DNA from: Paraperibacillus esterisolvens
GTDB taxonomy: Bacteria; Bacillota; Bacilli; Bacillales; DSM-1321
NCBI RefSeq assembly: GCF_046237625.1
Contig: NZ_CP143545.1
Coordinates: 186,001-250,000 of the forward strand
Reading direction: 5' to 3'
Length of the DNA stretch: 64,000 bases
Numbering within the stretch: the stretch's first letter is position 1; every line of letters begins with the position of its first letter. The notes below the pieces were generated by a model, which did no database searches, was not told the origin of the DNA, and was given only the letters and a program-made list of their open reading frames with translations. The position numbers were made by a program, and so were the translations under genes. Of the stretch, positions 33,122-41,558 are shown in pieces.

Positions 33122-33871
33122 TTATTCCGCATCGATAATCGCTGCCCCGTTGTCACGCAGATGCTCCTTCCAGGGTTCCGGCGCTTTTCCGGCTGTAATG
33201 ATTTTATCAATTTCGGAAAGGGGGAGCACGTTGACAAAAGAGGCAGTGCCGAGGCTTCGTCCTTCGATCAGGCAGACAGTCATGCGGGCCTGCTTTGCAG
33301 CGGCCCGGAGCACCGAAGCAGTTTCGGGATCCCGGGTGCTTAAACCAGAACGGGTCAGGCCCGAGCCTGAGATGAAGCTGATATCAAAATGATAATTCTG
33401 CAGGACGGAGACCAGGAGCGGGTCCGAAATCTCCCCATCCTTTTTGACCCGGCCGCCAAGAACATAACAGTCTATATGATCCTCTTCAGAAAGGCGTGCT
33501 GCCGCGGCTGCTGAATTGGTGACAACCGTAATGTGTTTTTCCGTCAGGAACTCCGCGATTGCCTGGCAGAGTTCCGAGCTTCCTATAAAAATCGTATCGT
33601 TTTCTTTTATATAGGACGCAGCATTCCGCGCGATGGTACGTATACTTGAATCTCTGCCGGAGTCCGGTTCCGTTTCCCGGCTGGCCGGGAGTCCTGAGCG
33701 GACTGCTCCCCCATGGGTCCTCCGTAAGAGCCCATCCTTTTCAAGGGAAGTTAAGTAACGCCTGACAGAATCAATGGAAACGCCAAGGGTGGAGGCCAGC
33801 TCCTTGGCTTGGATTCTTTCGTTTTTTTCGAGGAGATCAAGTATGCGTTTCTTCCGTTCCTCCGAAAACAT
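33122..33871 (-). CDS. DeoR/GlpR-family transcriptional regulator
   Basis: A 249-residue repressor-type protein. The N-terminal helix-turn-helix is the DeoR signature (RKKRILDLLEKNERIQAKEL, then VSIDSVRRYLTSLEKDGLLRRTHGGA). The C-terminal sensor domain has IFIGSSELCQAIAEFL and VVTNSAAAA, the sugar-phosphate isomerase-like fold, with the effector usually a phosphorylated sugar. No sugar operon is adjacent. It ends about 30 bases before the promoter of the thi operon, so transcripts might read into it. Confidence 0.88.
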   Translation of the reverse strand: MFSEERKKRILDLLEKNERIQAKELASTLGVSIDSVRRYLTSLEKDGLLRRTHGGAVRSGLPASRETEPDSGRDSSIRTIARNAASYIKENDTIFIGSSELCQAIAEFLTEKHITVVTNSAAAAARLSEEDHIDCYVLGGRVKKDGEISDPLLVSVLQNYHFDISFISGSGLTRSGLSTRDPETASVLRAAAKQARMTVCLIEGRSLGTASFVNVLPLSEIDKIITAGKAPEPWKEHLRDNGAAIIDAE

Positions 33872-33981
33872 GGGGCACCTCTTTCCAAGCGATCTGAATA
33901 TTCCTGATTCTAATTTTGATGCTTCAGTATGAGCAGGTCAAGGGATTAGGCATGCTTCACCCGGTTAAAAAAAGAGAGCCG

Positions 33982-34500
33982 TCAGCTCTCATCTTGAAAT
34001 GCCCACTTTATTAATTTCTTTCCCTGATCAAGGGTAATTCCCCCATCTGCCATGGCACTCAGCACAGAGCGCCAGCAGGCTCCAAGGATCAAATGAAGCG
34101 GCAGGCTGCCTTCTGTGTTCAATTCCTCTAGGAATGCTTCGATCCGGTTTCTTTTCATATAAGGATATTCCTCGCTGACTAATCGGCACAAGCCCTGTTT
34201 GGCGGCAAAATCCAGCCCCGTGATCAGGGCAGCCTCCATAGCCCGCTCCGGGTTTGAAAATAGTGAGGCAGCTCCCTCCATTCTATCGATGATTCTTTGT
34301 TCAATATCTGTCCGGATCACTTCATAGAGCTTGGCCTTCGAGCCGAAATGATGATAGACGGCACCTGTTGTCATATCGGCTTTTTTGGCAAGCTCTGTGA
34401 TATTGGTGTTCTTATAGCCATACTGTTTAAACTCTTCCAATGCTTTCATGATCAAATGATCTTTATTCGTTCCTGGTATAGGCATCCATTCTTTCATCAT
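33982..34500 (-). CDS. TetR-family transcriptional regulator, divergent to a VOC gene
   Basis: A 172-residue regulator: N-terminal helix-turn-helix KNTNITELAKKADMTTGAVYHHFGSKAKLYEVI, then a helical ligand domain. Start codons at 34500 or 34497 are both possible. It is divergent from the VOC gene, and the 110-base gap holds three phased palindromic sites, so autoregulation and control of the VOC gene are likely. Confidence 0.88.
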   Translation of the reverse strand: MMKEWMPIPGTNKDHLIMKALEEFKQYGYKNTNITELAKKADMTTGAVYHHFGSKAKLYEVIRTDIEQRIIDRMEGAASLFSNPERAMEAALITGLDFAAKQGLCRLVSEEYPYMKRNRIEAFLEELNTEGSLPLHLILGACWRSVLSAMADGGITLDQGKKLIKWAFQDES

Positions 34501-34540
34501 GCTTCCCAGTTTAGCATATTGACATAGATTGGTAAATTAG

Positions 34541-34593
34541 TTACGCTATACATAATCAACTTATGCTTAACATAATCTAATTACGCTTTAAGG
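34541..34593. promoter_or_regulatory. Three 20-bp-spaced operator-like sites
   Basis: TTACGctataCATAA (34541-34555) and TTATGcttaaCATAA (34561-34575, perfect inverted repeat) are followed by a half-like TTACGCTTTAAGG from 34581. All three are spaced exactly 20 bases apart between the TetR and VOC genes. Confidence 0.6.
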
Positions 34594-34610
34594 GGAGAGA
34601 GGGAAAGCCT

Positions 34611-34952
34611 GTGAAATTGGTTTTTTTGAGCTATCCGGTCAGGAATTTAAAAGAATCTCTTATGTTCTATCGCGAGACTCTTGGGTTTGAGGAAGCATGG
34701 AGGGAAGGGGAGCATACAGCCGCTTTGTACATGCCTGGGACTGATGTACGGCTACTGCTTGAGAATGATGAGCCGGATACTGAAGCTGGCGGAGTATTCC
34801 TTGTGGACAGCGTGGACCGGTTCCATGAAGAAAAGAGCGGAAGCATGGAAGTGGTGAAGGTCCCGGTCGATATCCCGCCAGGACGCTTCGCCATCTATAA
34901 GGACAACTCAGGAAATTACATACGTATCATTGATTTTACAAAAGAAGGATAA
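34611..34952 (+). CDS. VOC (glyoxalase/bleomycin-resistance fold) protein
   Basis: A 113-residue single-unit VOC protein: SYPVRNLKESLMFYRETLGFEEAW at the start, ALYMPGTDVRLLLEND in the middle, FAIYKDNSGNYIRIID at the end, where Glu/His metal ligands of enzymes are only partly kept. It may bind a small molecule or be a dioxygenase or lyase; substrate unknown. GTG start with GGGGAGAGAGGG upstream. Divergent from a TetR gene. Confidence 0.82.
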   Translation: MKLVFLSYPVRNLKESLMFYRETLGFEEAWREGEHTAALYMPGTDVRLLLENDEPDTEAGGVFLVDSVDRFHEEKSGSMEVVKVPVDIPPGRFAIYKDNSGNYIRIIDFTKEG

Positions 34953-34959
34953 TCTCCAG

Positions 34960-34989
34960 AAAAAGGACACCCAGGGAGTGTCCTTTTTT
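34960..34989. terminator. Bidirectional terminator between the VOC gene and trpS
   Basis: AAAAAGGACAC (34960-34970) and GTGTCCTTTTTT (34978-34989) around a 7-base loop; overlaps the trpS stop codon. Confidence 0.9.
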
Positions 34990-35983
34990 ACATGCCGATA
35001 AACTCTTTCACGAGCTTCAATTGCTCCGCTGCCAATACACGTGCCCGCGCGGCTCCTTCTGCAAGGATGCTGTCGATGAGCGCGGGATTGGCGATAAGCT
35101 CCCCATAATTTCTCCGCGGTTCAGAGAGCTCCCTGTCTATGACGCGGAAAACTTCCTTTTTCACTTCGCCCCAGCCGATGCCTGTGCTGTACCTGTTTTT
35201 CAATGCTTCTATTTCTTCTGCACCCGCAAACTCCTTATACAAGTGGAATAGGGTCGAGTTTTTAGGATCCTTCGGTTCGTCAGGGGAAGAAGAGTCGGTC
35301 TTAATTTTGTTGATGAGCTTCTGAAGCTTTGCGGGCTCTTCAAAGAGGCTGATGGTATTTCCGTAGCTCTTACTCATCTTCCGGCCGTCGAGGCCGGGCA
35401 GCAGCTCTGATTCCTCCTGGACGACATATTCCGGGAGGGTGAAGGCAGGCCCAAAAGTGGAATTGAAATATTCAGCGATATCACGGGCATATTCCACGTG
35501 CTGAATTTGATCCCTGCCAACAGGGACTTTGTCAGAACGGAATGAGAGAATGTCTGCAGACATCAGGATAGGATAGGTGTATAAGCCCATATTGATTCCA
35601 TGATCCCGATCCAGACCTTTCTGATAATTGGCATCTACAGCCGCCTTATAGGCATGGGCCCGGTTCATGAGGCCCTTAGGCGTAACACAGGAGAGGATAT
35701 AATGCAGTTCCAGCAATTCAGGGATATCGGATTGTCTATAAAAAATGACGGTCCCGGGATCGAGGCCGAGGGCCAGCCAGGTGGCTGCGATTTCATATTT
35801 GTACTGCCTGAAAAGGGACGGATCCTGGACAGAATTGAGTGCGTGATAGTCTGCAATGAAATAGATTCCCTGGTTTGCCGTATCAGCTGCCATCCTGAGG
35901 GCTGGCTTGATGGCGCCGATATAATTGCCCAGGTGCGGTGTCCCGGTTGATTTGATTCCTGTTAATACGATTGGCTGGTTCAT
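34988..35983 (-). CDS. trpS: Tryptophanyl-tRNA synthetase
   Basis: A 331-residue class I synthetase charging tRNA-Trp. The HIGH-type motif is TPHLGNYIGAIKP, the KMSKS motif is GRKMSKSYGNTIS, and GRDQIQHVEYARDIA and RSDKVPVG are family-typical. The length matches B. subtilis TrpS (330). GGAGGAG precedes the ATG. A tryptophan T-box leader controls it. Confidence 0.97.
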   Translation of the reverse strand: MNQPIVLTGIKSTGTPHLGNYIGAIKPALRMAADTANQGIYFIADYHALNSVQDPSLFRQYKYEIAATWLALGLDPGTVIFYRQSDIPELLELHYILSCVTPKGLMNRAHAYKAAVDANYQKGLDRDHGINMGLYTYPILMSADILSFRSDKVPVGRDQIQHVEYARDIAEYFNSTFGPAFTLPEYVVQEESELLPGLDGRKMSKSYGNTISLFEEPAKLQKLINKIKTDSSSPDEPKDPKNSTLFHLYKEFAGAEEIEALKNRYSTGIGWGEVKKEVFRVIDRELSEPRRNYGELIANPALIDSILAEGAARARVLAAEQLKLVKEFIGM

Positions 35984-36009
35984 TGAGACTCCTCCTGCTC
36001 ATTCATCTG

Positions 36010-36290
36010 CAAATAAAAAAGGGCCTCTCATCCTAAAGGACGAGAAACCCGTGGTACCACCTTATTTTTAAAAAGAGAAGGCCTTACTGCTCTTTTTTGC
36101 TCTATGGATTATAACGGAAATCCACCGCCAATGCCTACTCCTCTTTGGTTTCGGATTGGGGCTCAAAAGTCCATTCCATATAGCTGCATACTGATTCCCA
36201 CCAGCCATCAGCTCTCTTAATCGGAAGTCTAACTTCCTGAATGCAGTTCTATATGTACTACTCTTTCTCATCGCCTGTTATTTGCTTGTA
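36010..36290 (-). promoter_or_regulatory. T-box leader, tryptophan type, upstream of trpS
   Basis: On the minus strand the core AATAAGGTGGTACCACGGG lies at about 36050-36068. A terminator hairpin with CTCGTCC/GGATGAG and a T-run follows at 36015-36047. A specifier TGG is at 36173-36171, with GAA before it and A after it, matching Trp. The antiterminator should form when uncharged tRNA-Trp accumulates. Confidence 0.94.
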
Positions 36291-36295
36291 TTTCC

Positions 36296-36324
36296 ATTAT
36301 ATTCATTTATCAATAACCTGTGAA
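36296..36324 (-). promoter_or_regulatory. SigA promoter of the trpS T-box transcript
   Basis: Minus strand TTCACA (36319-36324), 17-base spacer, TATAAT (36296-36301). Confidence 0.75.
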
Positions 36325-36369
36325 GGACCTAATTTATATATTTAAATCGAATGATATATTAGCTTCTCA

Positions 36370-37101
36370 TTATATGGCCGTCAGGAATAGTGAGGCAATC
36401 AGCCCGAATGATGCAATCAGCCCGACGATAGGTCCGCCTTCTTCAAAGGCCTCAGGCAGCATGGTAGAGCACACCATTGCAACAAGTCCGCCGGCACCGA
36501 AGGTGCCTATGGAAGCAAGCACAGCTTCTGAGCTGTCCCGGAGGAATACATACCCAAGCATGGCACTCACAGCGGAGACGATGACCACACTGCCCCAAAG
36601 AGCCATTATTTTCCCTTTTGAATAGCCGCCGCTCTTGAGACCGGCGCTGCTTGATAAGGACTCTGGGATATTACTGACGAAAATGGCGGCAAGAAAAACC
36701 AGGTTGACGGAACCGGAGGCGATTATGCTTACGCCTATTACGATAGATTCCGGAATGGCATCCATCAGGGTCCCGAGAAAGATGGCAAGGCCGGAGGAGT
36801 CCTTGGAATCCTTCCTGCTTTTTGAGCGTTTTCGGTGCATTCCGCCCTTTCTGCTGATGAAAAACTCCGCAGCCGTAAAAATAGCAGCACCTGCCATGAA
36901 TACAAGGGAAGTGGACATGATCCCGCTTTCCTTCACTCCTTCATCGAGCAGATCGAAACAGGAAGTTCCTATCAGGATACCCGTTCCCAGTGCCATGATA
37001 TATCCAATTAATTTTTGTGGTATTTTTAGATAAAGGGCTGCAAGTGATCCCAAGAATAGAGAAAGACTTGCCGCACCTCCCCACAAGGCTGCGTGTAACA
37101 T
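36370..37101 (-). CDS. ZIP-family metal transporter (divergent motifs)
   Basis: A 243-residue membrane protein with about eight segments and a basic cytoplasmic loop (HRKRSKSRKDSKD) between segments 3 and 4, the ZIP topology. The two metal-site helices read LMDAIPESIVIG and VSNIPESLSSS, where typical ZIPs have HNxPEG and HxxPEG; the histidines are replaced by Asp and Ser/Asn but both Pro-Glu pairs remain. A metal cation carrier is likely, but selectivity may differ from zinc. AAAGGGAGAG precedes the ATG. Confidence 0.8.
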   Translation of the reverse strand: MLHAALWGGAASLSLFLGSLAALYLKIPQKLIGYIMALGTGILIGTSCFDLLDEGVKESGIMSTSLVFMAGAAIFTAAEFFISRKGGMHRKRSKSRKDSKDSSGLAIFLGTLMDAIPESIVIGVSIIASGSVNLVFLAAIFVSNIPESLSSSAGLKSGGYSKGKIMALWGSVVIVSAVSAMLGYVFLRDSSEAVLASIGTFGAGGLVAMVCSTMLPEAFEEGGPIVGLIASFGLIASLFLTAI

Positions 37102-37180
37102 GGTTCACTCTCCCTTTTATAGTGATGGTAATACTCTTAACTTACCCTTATGTACAGCGTGTAAAGCATGACTATGGGTA

Positions 37181-37200
37181 ATTCTCCTATAAAGGAGAAT
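37181..37200. promoter_or_regulatory. Perfect palindrome between divergent ZIP and GNAT genes
   Basis: ATTCTCCT (37181-37188), ATAA, AGGAGAAT (37193-37200): 8-bp arms and a 4-base spacer in a divergent promoter region, so an operator is plausible. It does not match the Zur, MntR or Fur boxes I know. Confidence 0.5.
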
Positions 37201-37261
37201 GGACAGTGGAAGTAGAATTAAATTAATATAGTCAGAGAGTTCAGCTGAAAGGAAGAGCAGG

Positions 37262-37840
37262 ATGGACACAGCAGGATTAAGGGGCAGGAGAGCAGCATTG
37301 ATTCCTATGGAATCCCGGCATATAGACGGCCTCTATGCAGCTGCCATGGATGAAGAAATATGGGAGTTTATGAGCGTCCGGATTAAGAGAAGGCAAGACA
37401 TGACGGCGGTGGTGGAAGCGGCGCTCCAGCAGAGGGATGCAGGCTTTGAACAGCCGTTCACGGTCATGGATCTTGAGAGCGGCAGCATAGTCGGGAGCAC
37501 CCGCTTTTTAAATATATTAACTCAGCACAAAAACCTGGAAATCGGATGGACCTGGTATAATCCTTCTGTGTGGAGGACAAGGGTGAATACTGAATGTAAA
37601 TATCTTCTGCTGAAACATGCCTTTGAGGAACTTGGCATGATCCGGGTACAATTCAAGACAGATTCAAGGAACAAACGTTCACAGGCGGCCATCGCAAGGC
37701 TCGGCGCAGTTTCTGAAGGCGTGAACCGCCATGACCGTATCATGCACGATGGATATATCAGGAGCTCTGCTGTCTTCAGCATCCTGAAGGAAGAGTGGCC
37801 GGGCGTCAAAGAAAACTTAAGCTCCATTTTAGAAAGCTGA
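37262..37840 (+). CDS. RimJ/RimL-type GNAT N-acetyltransferase
   Basis: A 192-residue acetyltransferase: PFTVMDLESGSIVGSTRFLNI, then the characteristic LEIGWTWYNPSVWRTRVNTECKYLLLKHAFEELGMIRVQFKTDSRNKRSQAAIARLGA of the RimJ/RimL group. The target is likely a protein N-terminus or small amine. It is 10 bases upstream of the lipid kinase gene, with which it likely forms an operon. GAAAGGAAGAG lies before the ATG. Confidence 0.88.
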   Translation: MDTAGLRGRRAALIPMESRHIDGLYAAAMDEEIWEFMSVRIKRRQDMTAVVEAALQQRDAGFEQPFTVMDLESGSIVGSTRFLNILTQHKNLEIGWTWYNPSVWRTRVNTECKYLLLKHAFEELGMIRVQFKTDSRNKRSQAAIARLGAVSEGVNRHDRIMHDGYIRSSAVFSILKEEWPGVKENLSSILES

Positions 37841-37850
37841 AGGTGATGGG

Positions 37851-38753
37851 ATGAAATTTAAGAAAGTAATGCTTATATATAACGGCGAGGCAGGACAAAA
37901 TGATCTCGATAAAACCCTTGGGGAATGCGTGCCGGTCATAGCAGCCGGCACAGAGGAGCTGCTTCTTATGGCGACACAGAGACCGGGGCATGCCAGGGAA
38001 ATATGCCAGGAATATGGCGGGCAGATGGATGCGGTCTTCATCCTGGGCGGAGACGGGACGGTCCATGAGGTGATAAACGGAATTGCCCCCCTGCCCAAAC
38101 GGCCGATCCTGGGAATCCTGCCGAACGGCACCTGCAACGATTTCAGCAGGACCTTAAATATCCCGCAGAACATAAAGAAAGCGGCCCAGGCCCTGATGGA
38201 AGGGAATGTCATAGATGTGGATGCAGGCCGGGCGGATGAGAGCTATTTCCTTAATTTTTGGGGGATAGGGCTGATAGCGGAGGCCTCCAATAATATTGAT
38301 CCCGGCCAGAAGAAGATGCTAGGAAAAGTGAGCTATCTGCTGAGCGCCCTGCGCACCATCCATGAGACCCCTCCATTTCCCTTCAGGATTACCTATGAAG
38401 GCAAGGTCATTGAGGATACGGCTGTTATGATCCTGGTGCTCAATGGAAAATTCATCGGGACAAATGCCCTTCCATTCCCGAATATACAGACAGATGACGG
38501 CCTTTTCGATGTAGTTATTGTGAAGAATTCCAATCTGGCCATGTTCCGGGAGCTGATGAACCTGAAGAAAACCTGGCAGGCGGGGAATGCGGAGGAAAAT
38601 GAACTACTGTATTTCCAGGCAAGGAACCTGTCCATTGAAACCAGTGCACCGATGGAAGCGGATATGGATGGTGAAGTCTACCAGCAAACACCTGCGGAAA
38701 TCGTGATTTTGAAGCAGCATCTATCCTTTTTTTATTATCCTGAAGTAAAATAA
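37851..38753 (+). CDS. YegS/DgkB-family lipid kinase
   Basis: A 300-residue diacylglycerol kinase-fold protein. The nucleotide motif is ILGGDGTVHEVING and the next conserved block is GILPNGTCNDFSRTL, with the C-terminal DGLFDVVIVKN and ADMDGEV. It is probably a cytoplasmic, membrane-associated lipid kinase that recycles diacylglycerol or an analogous lipid; the substrate is not certain. Second gene after a GNAT with a 10-base gap. A strong terminator follows. Confidence 0.88.
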   Translation: MKFKKVMLIYNGEAGQNDLDKTLGECVPVIAAGTEELLLMATQRPGHAREICQEYGGQMDAVFILGGDGTVHEVINGIAPLPKRPILGILPNGTCNDFSRTLNIPQNIKKAAQALMEGNVIDVDAGRADESYFLNFWGIGLIAEASNNIDPGQKKMLGKVSYLLSALRTIHETPPFPFRITYEGKVIEDTAVMILVLNGKFIGTNALPFPNIQTDDGLFDVVIVKNSNLAMFRELMNLKKTWQAGNAEENELLYFQARNLSIETSAPMEADMDGEVYQQTPAEIVILKQHLSFFYYPEVK

Positions 38754-38780
38754 TTGCAAAAATTAAATACCATGACCCCC

Positions 38781-38820
38781 AAAAATAGCGCGTCTTAGGC
38801 TTAAGGCGCTATTTTTTTTT
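38781..38820 (+). terminator. Terminator after the lipid kinase gene
   Basis: AAAAATAGCGC (38781-38791) pairs with GCGCTATTTTT (38806 onward) and a long T-run follows. Just beyond (38874-38889) GGAACGGAAATCAAC looks like the tail of the composite repeat seen at 24343-24540. Confidence 0.85.
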
Positions 38821-38996
38821 GAGATTTCTCAGGAAAAACCGAAGCCCCTTTCCGCCGTGAAATGCGGCATTAAGGAACGGAAATCAACCTTCGTATTCCA
38901 TAAAAGCAGCCTCAAAACTGCCATTGCATATAAATTCCTATTTACACATTATTTATATTAATATATTATACTAATATCTTAATACAATACGCTTAG

Positions 38997-39140
38997 TCCA
39001 ATGAGCGGGGGAACCGGGAATTGTAATGCATCGCATTACTAGGGGTGAATCCTTTTTTAAAAAAGGTAGGGCATTGTTTCCATGTCCGAATCCGACAGCT
39101 AACCTCGTATGCAGCTTAGGGAACATGTGTAGCAGAATAT
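38997..39140 (+). promoter_or_regulatory. c-di-AMP riboswitch (ydaO/yuaA type)
   Basis: The conserved pieces occur in order: AGCGGGGGAACCGGG (about 39003-39017), GGGGTGAATCC (about 39042), GGTAGGGC, CCATGTCCGAATCCGACAGC, and TAACCTCGTATGC (about 39100-39113). These match the c-di-AMP-binding ydaO/yuaA aptamer. It is followed by a terminator and the symporter gene, so c-di-AMP should reduce expression of the transporter. Confidence 0.92.
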
Positions 39141-39142
39141 CT

Positions 39143-39174
39143 GTACACTGAGGAGCCCTCAGTGTACTTTTTTT
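39143..39174 (+). terminator. Riboswitch-controlled terminator before the symporter
   Basis: GTACACTGAGG (39143-39153), AGC, CCTCAGTGTAC (39157-39167), seven T. Expression platform for the c-di-AMP riboswitch. Confidence 0.92.
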
Positions 39175-39215
39175 GTCTTAATGGACTAAATAATTTAAGG
39201 AGAGGAAGATACATC

Positions 39216-40463
39216 ATGAAAAAAATCGGTCTCGCATGGCAGATTTTCATCGGTCTTGCTTTAGGTATCGCAGTCGGGGCAATTTTCTACGGAAACCCGG
39301 CCGTTGAGGAGTACTTGAAGCCAATAGGGGATATATTTCTCCGTTTAATTAAAATGATTGTAGTGCCGATCGTCATCTCAAGTCTGATTGTGGGGGTAGC
39401 CGGCACGGGTGATATGAAATCACTCGGCAAGATAGGCGGAAAAACACTTCTGTATTTTGAAGTGATCACAACCATCGCGATTGTCATCGGTCTTCTGGCG
39501 GCGAATATTTTCCAGCCGGGTGCAGGCGTAGACAGAAGCGGTCTATCCAAGACAGATATCCACTCTTATGTGGATACAGCGGAAACGCAGGAACACCATT
39601 CCTTTGCAGAAACCTTTGTCAATATTGTACCTGCCAATCCCATCCAGGCATTGGCTAACGGTGACATGCTGGCCATCATCTTCTTTTCAGTCATGTTTGG
39701 CCTCGGGATTGCAGCCATCGGGGAAAAAGGAAAGCCGGTTCTTGCATTCTTCAGGGGAACAGCGGACGCCATGTTCTATGTAACCAACCTGATTATGAAG
39801 CTGGCCCCGCTCGGCGTATTTGCCTTGATTGGGATTACCGTCTCCAAGTTTGGGTTAAGCTCGCTGGTCCCGCTTGGGAAGCTCGTAATCACCGTTTACG
39901 GGACCATGATATTCTTTGTGATTGTTGTCCTGGGAATTGTCGCTAAATTCTGCGGCTTCAGCATATTCAAATTAATGGGATATTTGAAGGATGAACTGAT
40001 ATTGGGATATACAACTTCAAGTTCAGAAACCGTTTTACCTAGATTGATTGAAAAAATGGAAAAGCTCGGTGTGCCTAAGACTATAACTTCTTTTGTCATA
40101 CCTACCGGATACTCATTCAACCTGGATGGATCCACTCTTTACCAGGCGCTTGCCGCCATTTTCATCGCCCAGATGTATGGAATTCATATGAGCATCGGCG
40201 AGCAGATCACCCTGCTTCTCGTGCTTATGGTTACATCTAAGGGAATTGCCGGAGTTCCTGGCGTATCCTTTGTGGTCCTGCTTGCCACATTGGGGTCAGT
40301 CGGCCTGCCGGTAGAAGGCCTGGCATTTATCGCGGGAATCGACAGAATCCTTGATATGGCCCGCACCTGCGTAAATATCGTAGGAAACTCCCTGGCGACC
40401 ATTGTTATAGCCAAATGGGAAGGACACAAAATCGAGCCGGGCAGCGGAGAGAAAGCTGCATAA
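39216..40463 (+). CDS. Dicarboxylate/amino acid:cation symporter (DAACS, GltP/GltT-like)
   Basis: A 415-residue secondary transporter with about eight membrane segments plus re-entrant hairpins. The Ser-rich hairpin is TTSSSETVLPRLIEKME, the NMDGTxxY-type motif is SFNLDGSTLYQAL, and the C-terminal block is GIDRILDMARTCVNIVGNSLATIVI. These define the sodium/proton-coupled glutamate/aspartate/C4-dicarboxylate family. Glutamate or aspartate is most likely given c-di-AMP control and the known toxicity of glutamate when c-di-AMP is absent. The start at 39216 has AAGGAGAGG upstream; an ATG 18 codons earlier lies in the riboswitch terminator. Confidence 0.92.
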   Translation: MKKIGLAWQIFIGLALGIAVGAIFYGNPAVEEYLKPIGDIFLRLIKMIVVPIVISSLIVGVAGTGDMKSLGKIGGKTLLYFEVITTIAIVIGLLAANIFQPGAGVDRSGLSKTDIHSYVDTAETQEHHSFAETFVNIVPANPIQALANGDMLAIIFFSVMFGLGIAAIGEKGKPVLAFFRGTADAMFYVTNLIMKLAPLGVFALIGITVSKFGLSSLVPLGKLVITVYGTMIFFVIVVLGIVAKFCGFSIFKLMGYLKDELILGYTTSSSETVLPRLIEKMEKLGVPKTITSFVIPTGYSFNLDGSTLYQALAAIFIAQMYGIHMSIGEQITLLLVLMVTSKGIAGVPGVSFVVLLATLGSVGLPVEGLAFIAGIDRILDMARTCVNIVGNSLATIVIAKWEGHKIEPGSGEKAA

Positions 40464-40494
40464 CCTTATGGGGACATTCCCCATAAGGTTTTTT
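40462..40494 (+). terminator. Terminator after the symporter
   Basis: AACCTTATGGGGA (40462-40474), CAT, TCCCCATAAGGTT (40478-40490), T-run. Overlaps the stop codon. Confidence 0.92.
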
Positions 40495-40589
40495 CTTTTT
40501 ACCGCTGTGCGGGAGGCTGAGGATAAATGGCTATAGAATTCCCTTGAAGTGGTAAGATAGAAGTATTGATAGTGTTAGGAGTTTTAGAA

Positions 40590-41462
40590 ATGGATCTTAT
40601 TCTTTTTTACATAATGCTCGGTGTTGTGATCGGCATTATGTCAGGGATGTTCGGCATTGGGGGCGGGATGTTCCTGACGCCCATCCTTCTTTTGACCGGA
40701 GTCCGTCCGGTTGAGGCGATTACGGTCAGCCTGTTTTATACAATGGGAACTTCTGTATCGGGGATGGCAGGCCACTTCAGGCAGAAAAATACGAACTTGA
40801 AAAATTCACTGATCATTGGCCTGAGCGGTATTGCAGCCACCCAGCTTGCACAGCCGCTCATCTTTTTCATTGAGAAAAAAGGATACGATGATACAATCAT
40901 TCCTATTTTCTATATCGTGCTGCTTCTCTATTTTGCCTTTTCCATGCTGAAAAAAAGCAAAAGGGCCGCTTCAGGGGCAGGGCAGGTCATTGTGCAGAGA
41001 CCGTTAATGACTCTTGTCTTGATCGGCTTTACCGGCGGCTTCGTCTCTTCAGCACTTGGAGTCGGCGGGGGCTTTATCATTGTCCCGCTTTTGATTTCTT
41101 TCTTTGGTGAATCAGCCAAAAAGGCTGTAGGCACAAGCATTGTCGGTGTTTTAATGATTGTGGCAGCCGGTTTTACCAGCTATGCGCTGAATGTGGAATT
41201 CGATTATAAACTTCCGGTACTCCTTCTTGCCGGCGGCCTCCTGGGAGCGCAGGCAGGAGTCCGATTGACCAATTATTTCACAAGTGCAGAGATCAAGACC
41301 ATGCTTGGGCTGCTGTATCTGACTACCACACTCAGTGTACTTGCAAAGCTGGCGGGCCAAAATGAGGCAGGGCTGGCCATTTTACTGTTATTTGTCTTGT
41401 TTGTGCTAAGCAGATCCATTATGCGTTTGTTCAAGAAAAAAAGGCTCTATGGCGAAAATTGA
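40590..41462 (+). CDS. TauE/SafE-family sulfite/anion permease
   Basis: A 290-residue membrane protein with about eight segments in two halves, each with the family glycine motif: GMFGIGGGMFLTPILLL near the start and GFVSSALGVGGGFIIVPLLI in the middle. TauE/SafE proteins move sulfite, sulfonates or organosulfur anions across the membrane. No sulfur metabolism genes are adjacent, so the substrate is open. The ATG at 40590 has TTAGGAG eight bases upstream. Single gene. Confidence 0.88.
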   Translation: MDLILFYIMLGVVIGIMSGMFGIGGGMFLTPILLLTGVRPVEAITVSLFYTMGTSVSGMAGHFRQKNTNLKNSLIIGLSGIAATQLAQPLIFFIEKKGYDDTIIPIFYIVLLLYFAFSMLKKSKRAASGAGQVIVQRPLMTLVLIGFTGGFVSSALGVGGGFIIVPLLISFFGESAKKAVGTSIVGVLMIVAAGFTSYALNVEFDYKLPVLLLAGGLLGAQAGVRLTNYFTSAEIKTMLGLLYLTTTLSVLAKLAGQNEAGLAILLLFVLFVLSRSIMRLFKKKRLYGEN

Positions 41463-41463
41463 G

Positions 41464-41491
41464 GAGGCAGAGAAATCTGTCTCTATTTTTT
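41464..41491 (+). terminator. Terminator after the TauE/SafE gene
   Basis: AGGCAGA, GAAA tetraloop, TCTGTCT, then a T-rich tail. Confidence 0.6.
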
Positions 41492-41558
41492 GTGGAAAGG
41501 AGGCCTGTTCTGCCTTGCTCCAATTCACCCCCTGTTGTGTTCGTTCTGCCGGAATACA

